Source: Casuarina equisetifolia
Lineage: Eukaryota; Streptophyta; Magnoliopsida; Fagales; Casuarinaceae
DNA: 64,000 nucleotides
Direction: 5' to 3'
NCBI GenBank assembly: GCA_028551475.1
Contig: CM052359.1
Span: 8,619,583 to 8,683,582, forward strand
Within the stretch, counting starts at the first letter, position 1. Every line of letters begins with the position of its first letter. Below the pieces are notes generated by a model. It was given only the letters and a program-made list of their open reading frames with translations, ran no database searches and was not told the origin of the DNA. Made by a program: the position numbers and the translations under genes. Shown in pieces: positions 1 to 14,600 of the stretch.

Positions 1-219
1 AGAAGATAAGGAGCAAAGAAATTAACCCGTTGAGAAGCCCGTCAACTTATGACACTTAGTAAATAATACATCAAAATATGGTACAAGAGCATGGATGTAA
101 TTGTCGCGTTCAGCCGCAAGCTTGAAAGGAGTAGTTAAGGAAGCATCCCCAAGGGACATCTGGAGATATCCGTTGTCTGAATGGTGGGAAGTAAGCCAAT
201 TTACATTAGCCAATGCTTA
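1..219 (-). pseudogene. Broken duplicate of PRMT1 exon 8 with flanking intron
   Basis: This stretch closely matches 7660-7886, which is exon 8 of the intact PRMT1 gene plus intron on both sides; by eye about nine bases in ten agree. Read on the minus strand it still gives the arginine methyltransferase C-terminal barrel segment (PFKLAAERDNYIHALVPYF, then TKCHKLTGFSTG). The splice-site dinucleotides at both ends survive. A one-base deletion near 158-160 (catctggag here, catcttggag in the gene) shifts the frame between the start of the exon and the conserved part. Because introns are included, this is a DNA-level duplication and not a processed copy. No other PRMT exon follows to the right, so it cannot be a working gene; more of it may lie left of the window. 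Confidence 0.85.
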
Positions 220-237
220 GGCGAGCTTGCAACTCCT

Positions 238-352
238 TCAGAGTTTAAGCGTCTGTTCCATAAATGGAACGAGTAGGGGTTGGTGTTTTGGTAGGATTTT
301 GTTGGAATTTACTTCCTCCTTATGAAAAGCCAATGTTGCATTGATGCATTCT
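238..352. repeat. Dispersed repeat, copy A (pairs with 6190-6325)
   Basis: The block containing tgttccataaatggaac, gtaggattttgttggaattt and gcattctatt recurs at 6190-6325 beside the intact PRMT1 gene. It lies immediately to the right of the broken PRMT exon. The type of element is unknown. Confidence 0.6.
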
Positions 353-1419
353 ATTATTTAAATGGGAGTCTAAGTTTCATTTCCGTTCAGTTGGTGGAAC
401 AAGACTCTAAAGAACAATGCAATTCAGGGTGTAAAGCAATTGAGCGGGCATGCCCAGAGGTGAGATTTTGGTCCTTGATCTATGTATTTTAGGATCTTCG
501 ACTGATGTTGCTATTACGTGACTCCATAAATGTAAGGAATTCGAATTTTCTGTGTCTTTCTTTTTCTCTTGAGATAATGAAGTGTCTAAAATATGGAGTG
601 AACTGGGAATGTTCTACATCATTTTCCACGGGTAGTGATGGAGTTGTGACATTCTTTAGTCCATTCACAACTCTTGGACTTCTTCAGTAACTTTATCAAG
701 GGTATGACCCTTATTGAGTACCTTACAATGAATCACTTATAGTAATTGATAAAGTGAAGAAAATATCTCAACTTTGTTACCTTTTAAAGGGCTTTACACT
801 CTTGAATTTCCTTTACTTTGGTTTTATCCATTTATAAAGTTTCTTACTTGATGACATGTTCCAAGAAGTTTCCCTCTTTTCATGCAAAAGAACACTTTGC
901 CTTCTTTAAGTACAACTTATTCTCCTACGATACCTTGAACAATATTTTCAAATTTAATATATTCTTCTAGGGAGTTGTTACACACCACTATATCATCAAG
1001 TAAACTATTATGAACTTGTCTAAGTAGGGATAGAACAAGTTGTTTATTAGTGTTTTTAACTCCTAATTCTATTATTCTCCAGGCCAACAACACTTTCCTC
1101 CTACTTAAATTTTGAAATTCAATAATTAAAGTCAATAATGCTCAATTAAAAATTTATTTTCAAACAACAAGCAAAGATACCTTTCTTTATTTCATAATTA
1201 ATAGTTTACCAATAAGGAACTACTTGAACTAGTCCTTACAAAATTTGAGTCAACAATTTGTTGGAAAATTGGCAAGAAGCAAAATAATTGTTATTAAAAT
1301 TTGCATATTATTTTCTTACTTTATTTATTTCTTGGCTAAAAATATGATCTTTATTTTTTTTTTGCCAAGTAATCTCGTCATCCCTTAATTAAAAAAAACA
1401 AAACTGTAGTAGTCACCTA
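353..1419. other. AT-rich DNA, no gene recognised
   Basis: I see no conserved protein here. Short open frames (for example 917-1135 on the minus strand, about 72 codons) match no family I know and have no supporting splice or promoter context. The block directly adjoins a gypsy remnant, so it may be old repeat sequence. Confidence 0.5.
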
Positions 1420-2950
1420 AAAAAAGTCTTTCTTTCTAGTTTTGGGATTCCTTTTATATTTCAATGGGATTGAAAAATTTTACAAAATGTTATCTTTCCA
1501 TTTTGACATCAATATTGTTAATACTTATGCCTAAATCACATAATGTCTCTTCAAAGTGAGAATCCTCATTATTACAAGGGATTGTAAAACTCTTTTTGTC
1601 TTTTAATTTTGGAGTTAACTTGTTTTGTAGGATGGTGTATGACTCCTCATTCAATTTTAGAGTTTCATAATCCTCCAACTTTCTTTTGTTTGCCAATATC
1701 TCTTTAAAAAATTTCTCATAGCGAGGCATTTGGCTAAGGTATTTGTAAAAAGAATGTTAATGTGCATTTTTTTAAATACATCACGAAATTTATAAAATTC
1801 TTATCAATTTTGTGCTACGAAAATCATTGAGGGAATGCAACTAATGAGACATATGGCTTGAGATTATCTAGAAAAATTTTCTCTTGACTATCTCCTTGAG
1901 TTTTTTTCCCTTTTAAAAAAGGATTTAATCCATGCAATTATATTGATAAATGAAAGTAAGAAATGCCAAACCTTTTGAAAGATACTAGGTAGAACATAAA
2001 ATTTGATCAACTTAAATATTGATAATTGAAAGTAGGCATAAAACTTGACCTAATGAAAAATTATCAAAAGAGCATAATCTATCTTAAAATGATCAAAAAA
2101 GAAAAACCTTTGGAAAATGTAAAAATGGAAAAATCATATAATAAGCCTTATCAAGGTGGTTGCTAGTGTTCTAGTCCTAATTAATCTTCCCACGACATTT
2201 GCTTGCATTTTTATAGTAAAGCGCCAAGATTTGAGACAATCTGCTCTTCAACCACCATATTTTCAATTTGCACTCCACTTATTAGAGCTAGGTCTACCTT
2301 ATGTTCAACCAAAGTATAGGATTTCGGGTCTTCAACTCTCGACGTGCCCTCGCTTGCACCCATGCCAAAACTCTAGTGTACTCCTGGACTTGCAGTTTCT
2401 TCCTAGCTGAAACTAGATTCCTTTATATGGCCAAAAGAAGAAACTAATACATCCACTTTTGTTGACAGCATCACCATCTGTGTTGGGACATCATATCAAA
2501 CTTGGAAATCAAAGTTGCCATAGCCTCCTTGATGGATTGCATTTCTGATTCCACTCTTATGATTTGCGCCCCAACTTGTGGATTAGAGGGCTCCATTACC
2601 TCTTGATATCATTTTGTATCTGACAAGATCATCTCTTGTGAGGAATGATGGAAATTTCTCTCATAAAGGATAGATTGAAGATCAAATGAGGATACCTAGA
2701 CCAAGAAAATAATAAAGTGGGACTCAAATGGAAACACCCAAATTGTAAGAATATATTCTAAAGACAAAACCAACAATCCAAACTACAATCAAAACTGTCT
2801 CCCTTCATAAGGATCATGTCCTTTTATAGAGAAGAAATTCTAATGGAATTACTAACATGACTTAATTAACTCTAACCTAGACCCATGAGCCTAGACCCGT
2901 GACATTTGAATTTTCTTAGAACCATTTGTGTTAACAACTTCTTTGTCCAC
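1420..2950 (-). mobile_element. Ty3/gypsy retrotransposon remnant
   Basis: This minus-strand remnant has three recognisable parts. At 1490-1729 there is an aspartic protease-like fragment of the gag-pol polyprotein. At 2599-2611 there is a sequence resembling an initiator-Met tRNA primer binding site (TGATATCAAGAGG read on the minus strand, against the usual TGGTATCAGAGC). To its right, about 2615-2950, lies AT-rich sequence in the position expected for the 5' LTR. The 1720-2215 segment has a close copy at 30655-31170 inside the large repeat block. No RT or integrase is visible, and the left end is not defined. Confidence 0.6.
1490..1729 (-). pseudogene. Gypsy gag-pol fragment with aspartic protease motif
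   Basis: An open frame of 79 codons reads like the junction region of plant gypsy polyproteins: an MP.Y.KFFKEIL.NKRKLEDYET start, then FTIPC followed by LCDLGISIN. The last piece corresponds to the CDLGASIN active-site block of retroviral-type aspartic proteases, with the catalytic Asp kept. The frame covers only part of the polyprotein, so this is a relic. Confidence 0.7.
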
Positions 2951-3266
2951 TTAAGGTTCTGTTGCTTACTGTCTCAAGTACAGGGACTACTAGCAAGGAA
3001 GTTGTATGAAGGGTTTGTGATGGAAAAACGGGAAATGTAGGGTGTGCCAACTAGATCGGCCAATGAATGAGATAGGCCATGGACTCAAATCTTAATAAAA
3101 AACCTCTAATAGTGACATGCAATGTGGGGGAAGATGAACACGGAAGACAACGCTCTCGGACAACTCAATTCAAATTTGGAATTTTTAATGAAAAGGCCTC
3201 CCTTTTTCAGCTGATTGTCTCGAGGAAAGGATACCAACTGCGGTCTAGTGTGGGAAGAAACCATTG
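2951..3266. other. No gene recognised
   Basis: A 66-codon plus-strand frame starts at 3079, but it matches no family I recognise and overlaps the end of the minus-strand fragment that follows. I see nothing else here. Confidence 0.4.
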
Positions 3267-3642
3267 TTATGCTGACTGAACTGGAAATTTGCTAAGATTT
3301 TTTGTCAGTCGAAGTTCGAAAGCTGCATGTGGATCTTGGAACTGATATGGAAGTCCATTATGTGGAGATATTTCCAGTCCTGAATTTGATGGATACAATT
3401 TTTCAAAGGTAATATGATGATGCACCTCCGGCCCTGCCCCAGCCCCAGTTGCACCACCCCCACCCTCCACAGTTGTGTAAGTTCTCATTTCTTTATTGGT
3501 TTCAGATGTTCTTCCCCATCATTGCAGTCTTTGTCTAGATGCTGCTGCTTGGGCTTCTTCGATGCAAATCTTGTTCTCAGGACCTAGACGTGATTTGAAG
3601 AGCCAGTTGTGGAACGTAGTATTGCTGCTACCGTCATTCATA
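3267..3642 (-). pseudogene. Unrecognised frame interrupted by one TGA
   Basis: On the minus strand a frame runs from ATG at 3642 to a stop at 3267, about 124 codons, interrupted by a single in-frame TGA near 3515. It reads MNDGSSNTTFHNWLFKSRLG, an EEAQAAASRQRLQ stretch, the stop, then a Gly/Ala-rich run (EGGGGATGAGAGPE) and a tail ending KFPVQSA. The upstream and downstream halves share the frame and have ordinary coding-like composition, so this may be a recently inactivated small gene or an exon whose borders I cannot see. I do not recognise the family. It sits between a gypsy remnant and AT-rich DNA. Confidence 0.35.
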
Positions 3643-4740
3643 TTCTAATGAATCATTTTTGGGCATATAAGCACCTTCTTGGTTATGCAATTTGAAGGCT
3701 TATGGAAGAATTAACGTACTTCCAAAGCATTCATTCCACCTGCCTGATGTGTAAGCCAATTGAGCGAAAAAATAGTTGAAGGAATGCTTGCACTTAAGAA
3801 AACACCTTTTGTGACAGTGAAATGCCTAGGACTTACAAGCTTTTGGTCGATTTATTTATGCCCTTTGGATTTTGGTTTTTTTCTAGTATGCAAGAAGTAA
3901 TAGCAAAAATCTGAAGCTTATTTTGCATTGTTGCCTCATCTTATGGCATGAATCCCGAAACCAAAACAGTACATAAAATAAACAAGAAAAAATGCAAAAG
4001 ATTGGTTTTAGGTAAGACATTGGACCTAAATACAGAATGTGTAGAAGTTTTTATTTAATTACCTTAAAAGGAATTTGTGTGGATGTTTTAAGATTGGAAA
4101 TCTTAAGTGAGAGAGTAAAGTCTTTAGAATATATAGTTATTTGGAGAAATTATAGTGAAGTGAAAAATGAAGGTAATTAACAAAATTCAAAGAAATTCTT
4201 GCCCTAATGTCTCATCACGTATTTAACTTAGTATGACCACTAACTATGTTATATCTAATAATAATTTTACTAAATATATTGATAATTGAAATTATAATAG
4301 AATTTGTTATCTATTAATCTTATGCATGCTTATTATTTTTTAACAACAAAATGGTAATCATGAAAGGTTAAAAGCTTTAATTTTAGGGAAGAATAACACA
4401 ATCTTGTTGCATTGTTAGTTCAAGTGCAAAAAGAAAAAAGTTGATAAAAGTTAGCTTCTTCTTCTTCTTTTTTTATAGATTTTTTTTTATCTATAATTGT
4501 ATTTTATAAATTTATGTTTATTTTTATAAATTTCAGATCATTTGTAAAAGTTTTATTTATATTTTCTTTTTCATTTTAACCATCTAAAAATAACGTATGA
4601 TAATATTGCTAAATTATATAAGTCTGATAGATAAATAGTGATACAAGTTAAATAAAAGAAATGATATAAAAATCAAGACACTATTATGTTTTTTAAGATT
4701 TATCAGAAAAAGAAAAACAATGTAAAATTTTTTAATTTAA
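3643..4740. other. AT-rich intergenic DNA, nothing recognised
   Basis: Long A/T runs, no conserved frame and no RNA gene seen. The right end leads into the promoter-like segment with AACGG motifs. Confidence 0.5.
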
Positions 4741-4758
4741 ACAAATTTAAACTTTGAC

Positions 4759-4888
4759 AAACGGTCTTAAAAGGTCGGATGAGTTACAAAACGCGTCATC
4801 TCAAGAGTGGACCTTTTATTTCCCAACGGTAGGATTAGATGTACCGTGCTAAATCACTAAGAGACCCTCACAAACTCAGTCGACCGTT
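4759..4888 (+). promoter_or_regulatory. Promoter-like segment with three MSA-type AACGG cores
   Basis: AACGG cores occur at 4760-4764 (AAACGGTC) and 4825-4829 (CCAACGGT), and on the opposite strand at 4884-4888 (ACCGTT). They are followed by a CT-rich leader at 4900-4950. Mitosis-specific activator elements with this core are bound by three-repeat MYB factors in plant G2/M genes. The spacing and the degenerate gene downstream suggest the old promoter of a cell-cycle gene; this is inference. Confidence 0.35.
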
Positions 4889-5919
4889 TCCCGATTTACT
4901 AAGCTTTCTCATTTATCTCTCCCTCACAAACCCTCATCTCTCTCTCTCTCGCTTAATCCCTACGACTCAAAGAACTAGTTCGCTTTCTCATTTTTGGTTC
5001 TCTAATCGGCGTACTCAAGACTGGGAACGTGGCGGTGGAATCACTACTTCAATTCTTTGCCTCTCCATCTATTGAAGGTGGATGTTGTATTATATTAAAA
5101 AATCAGACGATGAACTTATAATCTTATAAGTGATAAAAAAATTTCAAATAATATTTTAAGATTTTAAAATAAATCTTCATATTTCAATATGGTATTAGAA
5201 CTAAAAATGGACCTCCACTTTATAAAACCTTTTAAAGTTGGATTTCTTTCTATGTGTGAGGAAGAGTTTTAAAAATAAATATTATTTTACATTAGAAATG
5301 ACATGATGAGTTTATACTTTTATAAGTGATGAAATTTTGTTATCAAATACCTTAATGTTTTAGAATAGACTCTTACACTTTAATATTATTTCTCTCTCAA
5401 GTTTGCTTTCTTTTTTGGTATTTTTTCAATCATTTGCTATTATTTTCCTTGTAGGATGGATATTTATGGACTTCCATGTGCTCCTCTTGATGAAGCATGC
5501 CTTACACCTATGGCATTTGCCCCGTTTCAATTTTTTAATGGTGTTGATGAAAGTGGTAATGAAATTAAGAAACCATATACGAGTAAGCGTAGGTGGGTAA
5601 ACAAATGGAGAAGCTAAAGCAAGTGCTTCAGCTAAATCAAAATTGCAAGATTGATACAAGTGGGGTTAGCCCCACTTCAAAGTCAGAGTTGAAACTTAAG
5701 TCTGTAGGAATTTTCCAACTTATGAAAAGGCTGCAAATTTTAGGAAAAGGAAAAGGATACAAGTTTTTGAATTTCAGCTTTTATCTGAGCGAAAAAAGAT
5801 GTGTCAAGAAGCTTCGGCCCGGATCATCCTCCACAAAATTAGCCAAGAAATGGCGTTGCGCATGACACTTGTAAAAAGGGTTCAAAAGCTCGCAGGTCAG
5901 TTGTACCACCAAGTTTAGA
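4839..5919 (+). pseudogene. Degenerate gene fragment of unknown family
   Basis: Downstream of the CT-rich leader a T-rich tract ends in an acceptor-like TTTTCCTTGTAG at 5444-5455. After it an ATG at 5457 opens a 55-codon frame (MDIYGLPCAPLDEACLTPMA, then FAPFQFFNGVDESGNEIKKP) that stops at 5622. Coding-like sequence then continues in other frames: an Ala/Ser/Lys-rich piece near 5610-5650, a piece with SPTSKSELKLKSVG at 5668-5710, and a roughly 65-codon basic, helix-like piece from about 5723 to a stop at 5917-5919 (including FEFQLLSERKKM). The frame changes between these pieces point to small insertions or deletions, hence a broken gene. I cannot name the family. The basic C-terminal part and the MSA-type promoter would fit a microtubule or cell-cycle protein, but that is a guess. 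Confidence 0.4.
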
Positions 5920-6189
5920 AGAAGGAAGCTGAGATCTCACCTAAGAAGCTTTTTCATCTTTTTTGTCATTTGGGTTTCCAACTTGTCCATTTCAATACAG
6001 TATTTAAGGAGAAAATTTGTCAATTTTGTTGATTATTTTGAAATTTAAATGTGGGTTTCACTAATGGATATAGTGAAATAATAGGATAAGTTGAAGGCAA
6101 GAAAAATACTCTCTTAGTTGCCGTCAAAACTTTGTAATAATATGATTTAGTAAAGTTTTATTAACTATTGCAAACCTAGTTTGCAAGAG

Positions 6190-6325
6190 TATTTGTTCCA
6201 TTAATGGAACAAATAGGGGTAGACATTTTGGGAAGATTTTGTTGGGTTTTATAATTTCGTAGGATTTTGTTAGAATTTACATTCTCTTTTTCATAGTCAA
6301 TGTTGTACCGGTGCATTCTATTGTT
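6190..6325. repeat. Dispersed repeat, copy B (pairs with 238-352)
   Basis: It shares the tgttccat-taatggaac core, the gtaggattttgtt block and the gtgcattctattgttt end with copy A. It lies just beyond the 3' end of the PRMT1 gene. Confidence 0.6.
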
Positions 6326-6745
6326 TGTCTTATTCGTAGTGTCAATACTTTTTGAGGAACATTTTTGGTTTCATTTAATCTACATTTTTACTTTTTTTCT
6401 TTGTCACTCAAGAAACAAGGAACAACCTTTTGTTTTGCTTCATTGCAATTGTCACTGAAAAGAAAAAAGAACTTTGTTTTTGCACATCCGTGAAAACTCA
6501 ATTCTTTTCACCTGAGTAGACTATAAATTCAATTAGCAATAAGTAAAGATTCACCAAAAGAGCAATAATACAACACAGACCATATGTCATCCCAAAATTT
6601 TTTGGCATTACAAACCAATATAATCCGTCAAATCTGACCTCAGAAATCATTTTCATTTTCTCAAATAATCGTAGGCAGTATTTGGAGAGCGTTGCACACC
6701 AGTCATGAGTTATTCCAATGACGGAAAGCAATGGCGCCACAAATC

Positions 6746-10640
<3,895 letters not shown>

Positions 10641-11628
10641 TTGGGAGCGAAAACTAGGGCTTTTGTTTGAGGTTTATGGCTTTTCACCTTGCTTTGCTTG
10701 CGCAGCTGAGCTTTTCTTCGTGTGTGAAAGTGCGCGAGCCTGCATTATTGCTTTAAATAGTGGAAAGGCACTTCGTTTTGAAGTCTTTGACTGGGAAGCA
10801 ATGCTACGATGTCGTTTTGCCTTGACACTTTGTCCTCCATTAAGGGGTTAAAACCCTAAAAAAGTCCGAATCTTACAGTTAAGTGATATTTGGAAGATCT
10901 ATCACATGAGAAGCTAGGCTTTGAATTTCCCATTCCCTAATGAATCCCTTAATCCCCCACCGCCATCTCCGATAATTAGGAAAAAAAAATAAAAAATTAA
11001 TATATACAATTCTCGTTATTGATAAAAGTTTACACAAATCAAATGTTACAAGAAAGACTTTCAAGTCCGTTATTAATAAATCAACACAATTTAAATAACA
11101 AACACATATAAAGAAACAAAAGGGAATCAAGATTTAAGTTTACGTGATTTGAAATAAATTAATAGAGGATCATCAATGTTTAAGACCTTTCACACTTCAT
11201 TGAGTCATTTAAGAATTCATCATCTCTTTAGTTCTTTTTTTCTCTTTGATTACTGCGATGGCTTATTAAGTTACGTACAACAAACATAGGTTTTCCACAG
11301 CATCATATTTATAAGTACCATAGGAAAAATACCAATTGAGATTCCCATTTTACTCTTGATCATAATTTTACCTCCACACCTACGGGGTTGAGAGAGAGCG
11401 CGCGCGCGAGAGAGAGAGATGTCTGGATGATCTGATTATTGATAAATAAAGTTCAGCGCTTAAGGCAAAGGTTTCTCAACTCTGCCACGTTATTGGAAAC
11501 ACAATACTTCAAGTTATGTCATGGTTGAAGTTAGACAAGCTACGGCATGGATGATTCAGCCTCGTTATTACACATTATTACGGCACCAAATTTACAACAG
11601 CAGGAGTTAACCTAATGGACAGCGACTG
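10641..11628. other. Region between PRMT1 and prolidase genes
   Basis: Holds the PRMT1 promoter and 5' leader (right of 10640) and the prolidase 3' UTR (left of 11629). A short low-complexity tract of GA and CG dinucleotides lies at 11391-11420. No additional gene is visible. Confidence 0.6.
10851..10859. promoter_or_regulatory. Telo-box (AAACCCTAA) upstream of PRMT1
   Basis: The motif lies about 210 bp upstream of the PRMT1 ATG. Telo-boxes are common in promoters of plant housekeeping and growth genes. The match is short, so its function here is inferred. Confidence 0.45.
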
Positions 11629-14600
11629 TTAAACTTGCTCCCTGCCGTGATGAGTGGTCTTGGTGAGTGGCCATGGTGCCCCTGCCATCACGGCTTCAAT
11701 CTCCCATATTTTACGGGGACACTTTGTCATGTTCTTGCAGCCAGTGGCAGTGACATGCTGTGAAAAATAGAAGGACGAACAAAAAGGAATGAACTCCATT
11801 ACAAGGAGAAGAAAATATAATAACCAAATGCACAGAATGATACATTGCTACCATGGGGCTCAGGAAAGAAAAAATTGCTAACACTGGAAGAGAAAACGCC
11901 AGTACTAAGATTTCTATACGAAAATGTTTTATAAATCAGGCCCGGATATCGCCTGGTCAAGAAACTTTTTGGAGGAAAATAGAAAATAAGCACAGGATAA
12001 GAAAATCCACTAGTTCCGCATTCCAATATTTTCTAAGTTAAAATGGTCCATATGTCCGCCTCAAATGTTGCGACTCAAAGCATTATTCTAATTTAAAACG
12101 GTCCATATATCTGCTTGTAATTCAGTTGTAAAAAGAGTAGTTCAGTAAATGAAGTACCACATCGCTTTCAATTCGAACTCCACCAAAACCTTTATATCTG
12201 GCAACTACTTCAGGGTTGAAGAATCTAGCAGTTTTAGAACTTTCCATGGCTGGAAGCAACAAAGCGTCAATGAAGTAGCATCCAGGTTCTACTGTTATCA
12301 CCTGCATAAACAGCCCCCAAGAAATTGGAACAATGATAATTCTAACGTAGACATGCTACACAATTACCCAAGTAGAGAAATCAAGCAACTGAGGAAATCA
12401 GAGTATATACAAATGCAATATCATTTTATATTAATCTGCAAAAGACTCTGCAGCCTCTAAAAGGAAAAATAAATAAATGGAAGAGTCCGACCAAATGCGT
12501 AGGATAAAATTAATGTGTTCCTTCCCAACAATATGCAACACATGGGCAACCATTTCAATGCATTTTCCATTCCAACACACTGGCAGTTTATGAGTTGAAA
12601 CAGATAACCCTTATTGTAAAGCATATAGAAAGGCACTTAAAAAATTATAGATCATAATGCCAATTATTCCTGTCAAACATGCTTGGCACATGAGTTTCAA
12701 GTCCCGTTGAAATAAGTTAGCTTAAGTCAGAACTCTCTCAAAAATAGAGGCAAAAAATAACCTAAGGCAGATTTTCCAACAAATTCTGAGTTTGACCTAT
12801 GAAATAAGTGTAAAAGAGAACATGATAGCAAAATCTGAAGGACATCACACAATTATCGCAATCAAACCCAAGATTCATCTTTTATAACTTGGGTAACAGA
12901 TTCCAGAAAACAGAATCTCCATGTTATTTGATTCTGTAACCTCAAAGAGTTGGGCGCTTTTTTCCCTTTAGTTATTTATTTATTTTTTGGTCGTAGGAGG
13001 GGGGTGGGGTTTTGGAAAAGTACAATTCCATCCACTGAAAAAGTTCAGCACTAACCATTCCCTCCAGGAGGTCTCTAACCGATCGTAAGGATTTTAATCC
13101 AGGTTCCTTTCGCCTCTCCATTCCCTGCAAAAAATCAAGTTTCCAAGCAAGGAAAACATAAATACGGAGCATATATAATATACACCATTCGCAATGAGTA
13201 CAAAATAAAACAAGAAAAAGAAACTGAAACATAAGTAGAAATACTGTTCATAATCACCTTTAAGTAGCCCCCGGGATCATGTGTGTCAACACCAAGGAAA
13301 TGCCCTAGCCCATGAGGCATGAAAACAGCTCCCAATCTTTCAGCCATCATATCATCCACATTGCTAGAACAAATGACAACTACCAGAAATAAATCAAACA
13401 CTTCCCTGCTGATGAGAGATACAAGTTTCCAAGTAAATGGAGAAAAGATGTTACCCGACAGTGATTGCTCCTCTCTTCAATGACTCAAGGATAACTTTCT
13501 CCGCTAATCTGTATTTTGTGTGTTGGGAGGGGGGAGGGGCAGACAAGGGAGAAAACATAAGATACAGAATTTCACGCCCGGAAGAAGATCTAACTTGAAC
13601 CAGGATCACTGAACAGAGATATAACCATATATTACAAAATTTAGTTAAGAACGTTGCAACCCTTGGATGTAATAAACAATTTTTTCTCAAGATGTTTCAC
13701 CTAAATTGATATTTCATCAACATGTTTTCACCCAACAAGTATAAGCCTCTTTGACAATCCTTAGCAAACGTTAGTTTTGTCTATGATTGCAAAAGGATTG
13801 TTCTTCCTTTCTTTTTCTTTCCCTTTTATTTCTCAATTTCAACATAAGATTCTCCATACTAAAGAACATAACCAAAACCACTCTATTTCAATAGTTTCAT
13901 TTATGCGGTTTTCCTTCTGGTTACCCAAAGAGGATATCACATCCCTAATATATCTTCCTTTGCTACCTTATATTACCTATACGCCACATATTACAACTGG
14001 TGTAGAATGAAGTGACAGCTTCAGACTTACATGTGCATATCAACCCAATTCACTCCAGGTCTCATGGCAGATATGACAGCATCGTGTGCGTCAAGGACAG
14101 CCTACACAACAAAAATGATATACGGAAACATATCTGAAGAATGAAAATGCTATCATGTAGTCAACCCTGATTGTGAACATTCTTTTTTTTTTTTTTTTTT
14201 GGGACCACTCTGCTCCTTCTCCTCTCTCCCAATCCAAAAAAGTGCGTGTGCGCACACACACACACAAAGGAACAAAGGAGGAGAAAATTGGGATCAATTG
14301 CTTAGATTGATGCTGCCCCAAAGTAAAACACTTACGTTATATATGAGTGACTGATCACTGGTAAACCTGCCATTCACCTGCATGGAAAATTTAAGAAAAT
14401 GAAAATTTTCTAATAAGAGGGGTAGATAAAACAACAGGTTTCCTGCAAGTAACAAAAGAAGCACTTTCTATTATTTTTCACGATGTTGATGATCTTGAGC
14501 ATAAATCTCTTCTTGAAGTCCCCATCAGATCGGGACTCAGTTAAATCCTTAAATCTCTCTTAACATTTCATTCAATTCTGAATGAAAGGATCATCAAAAC

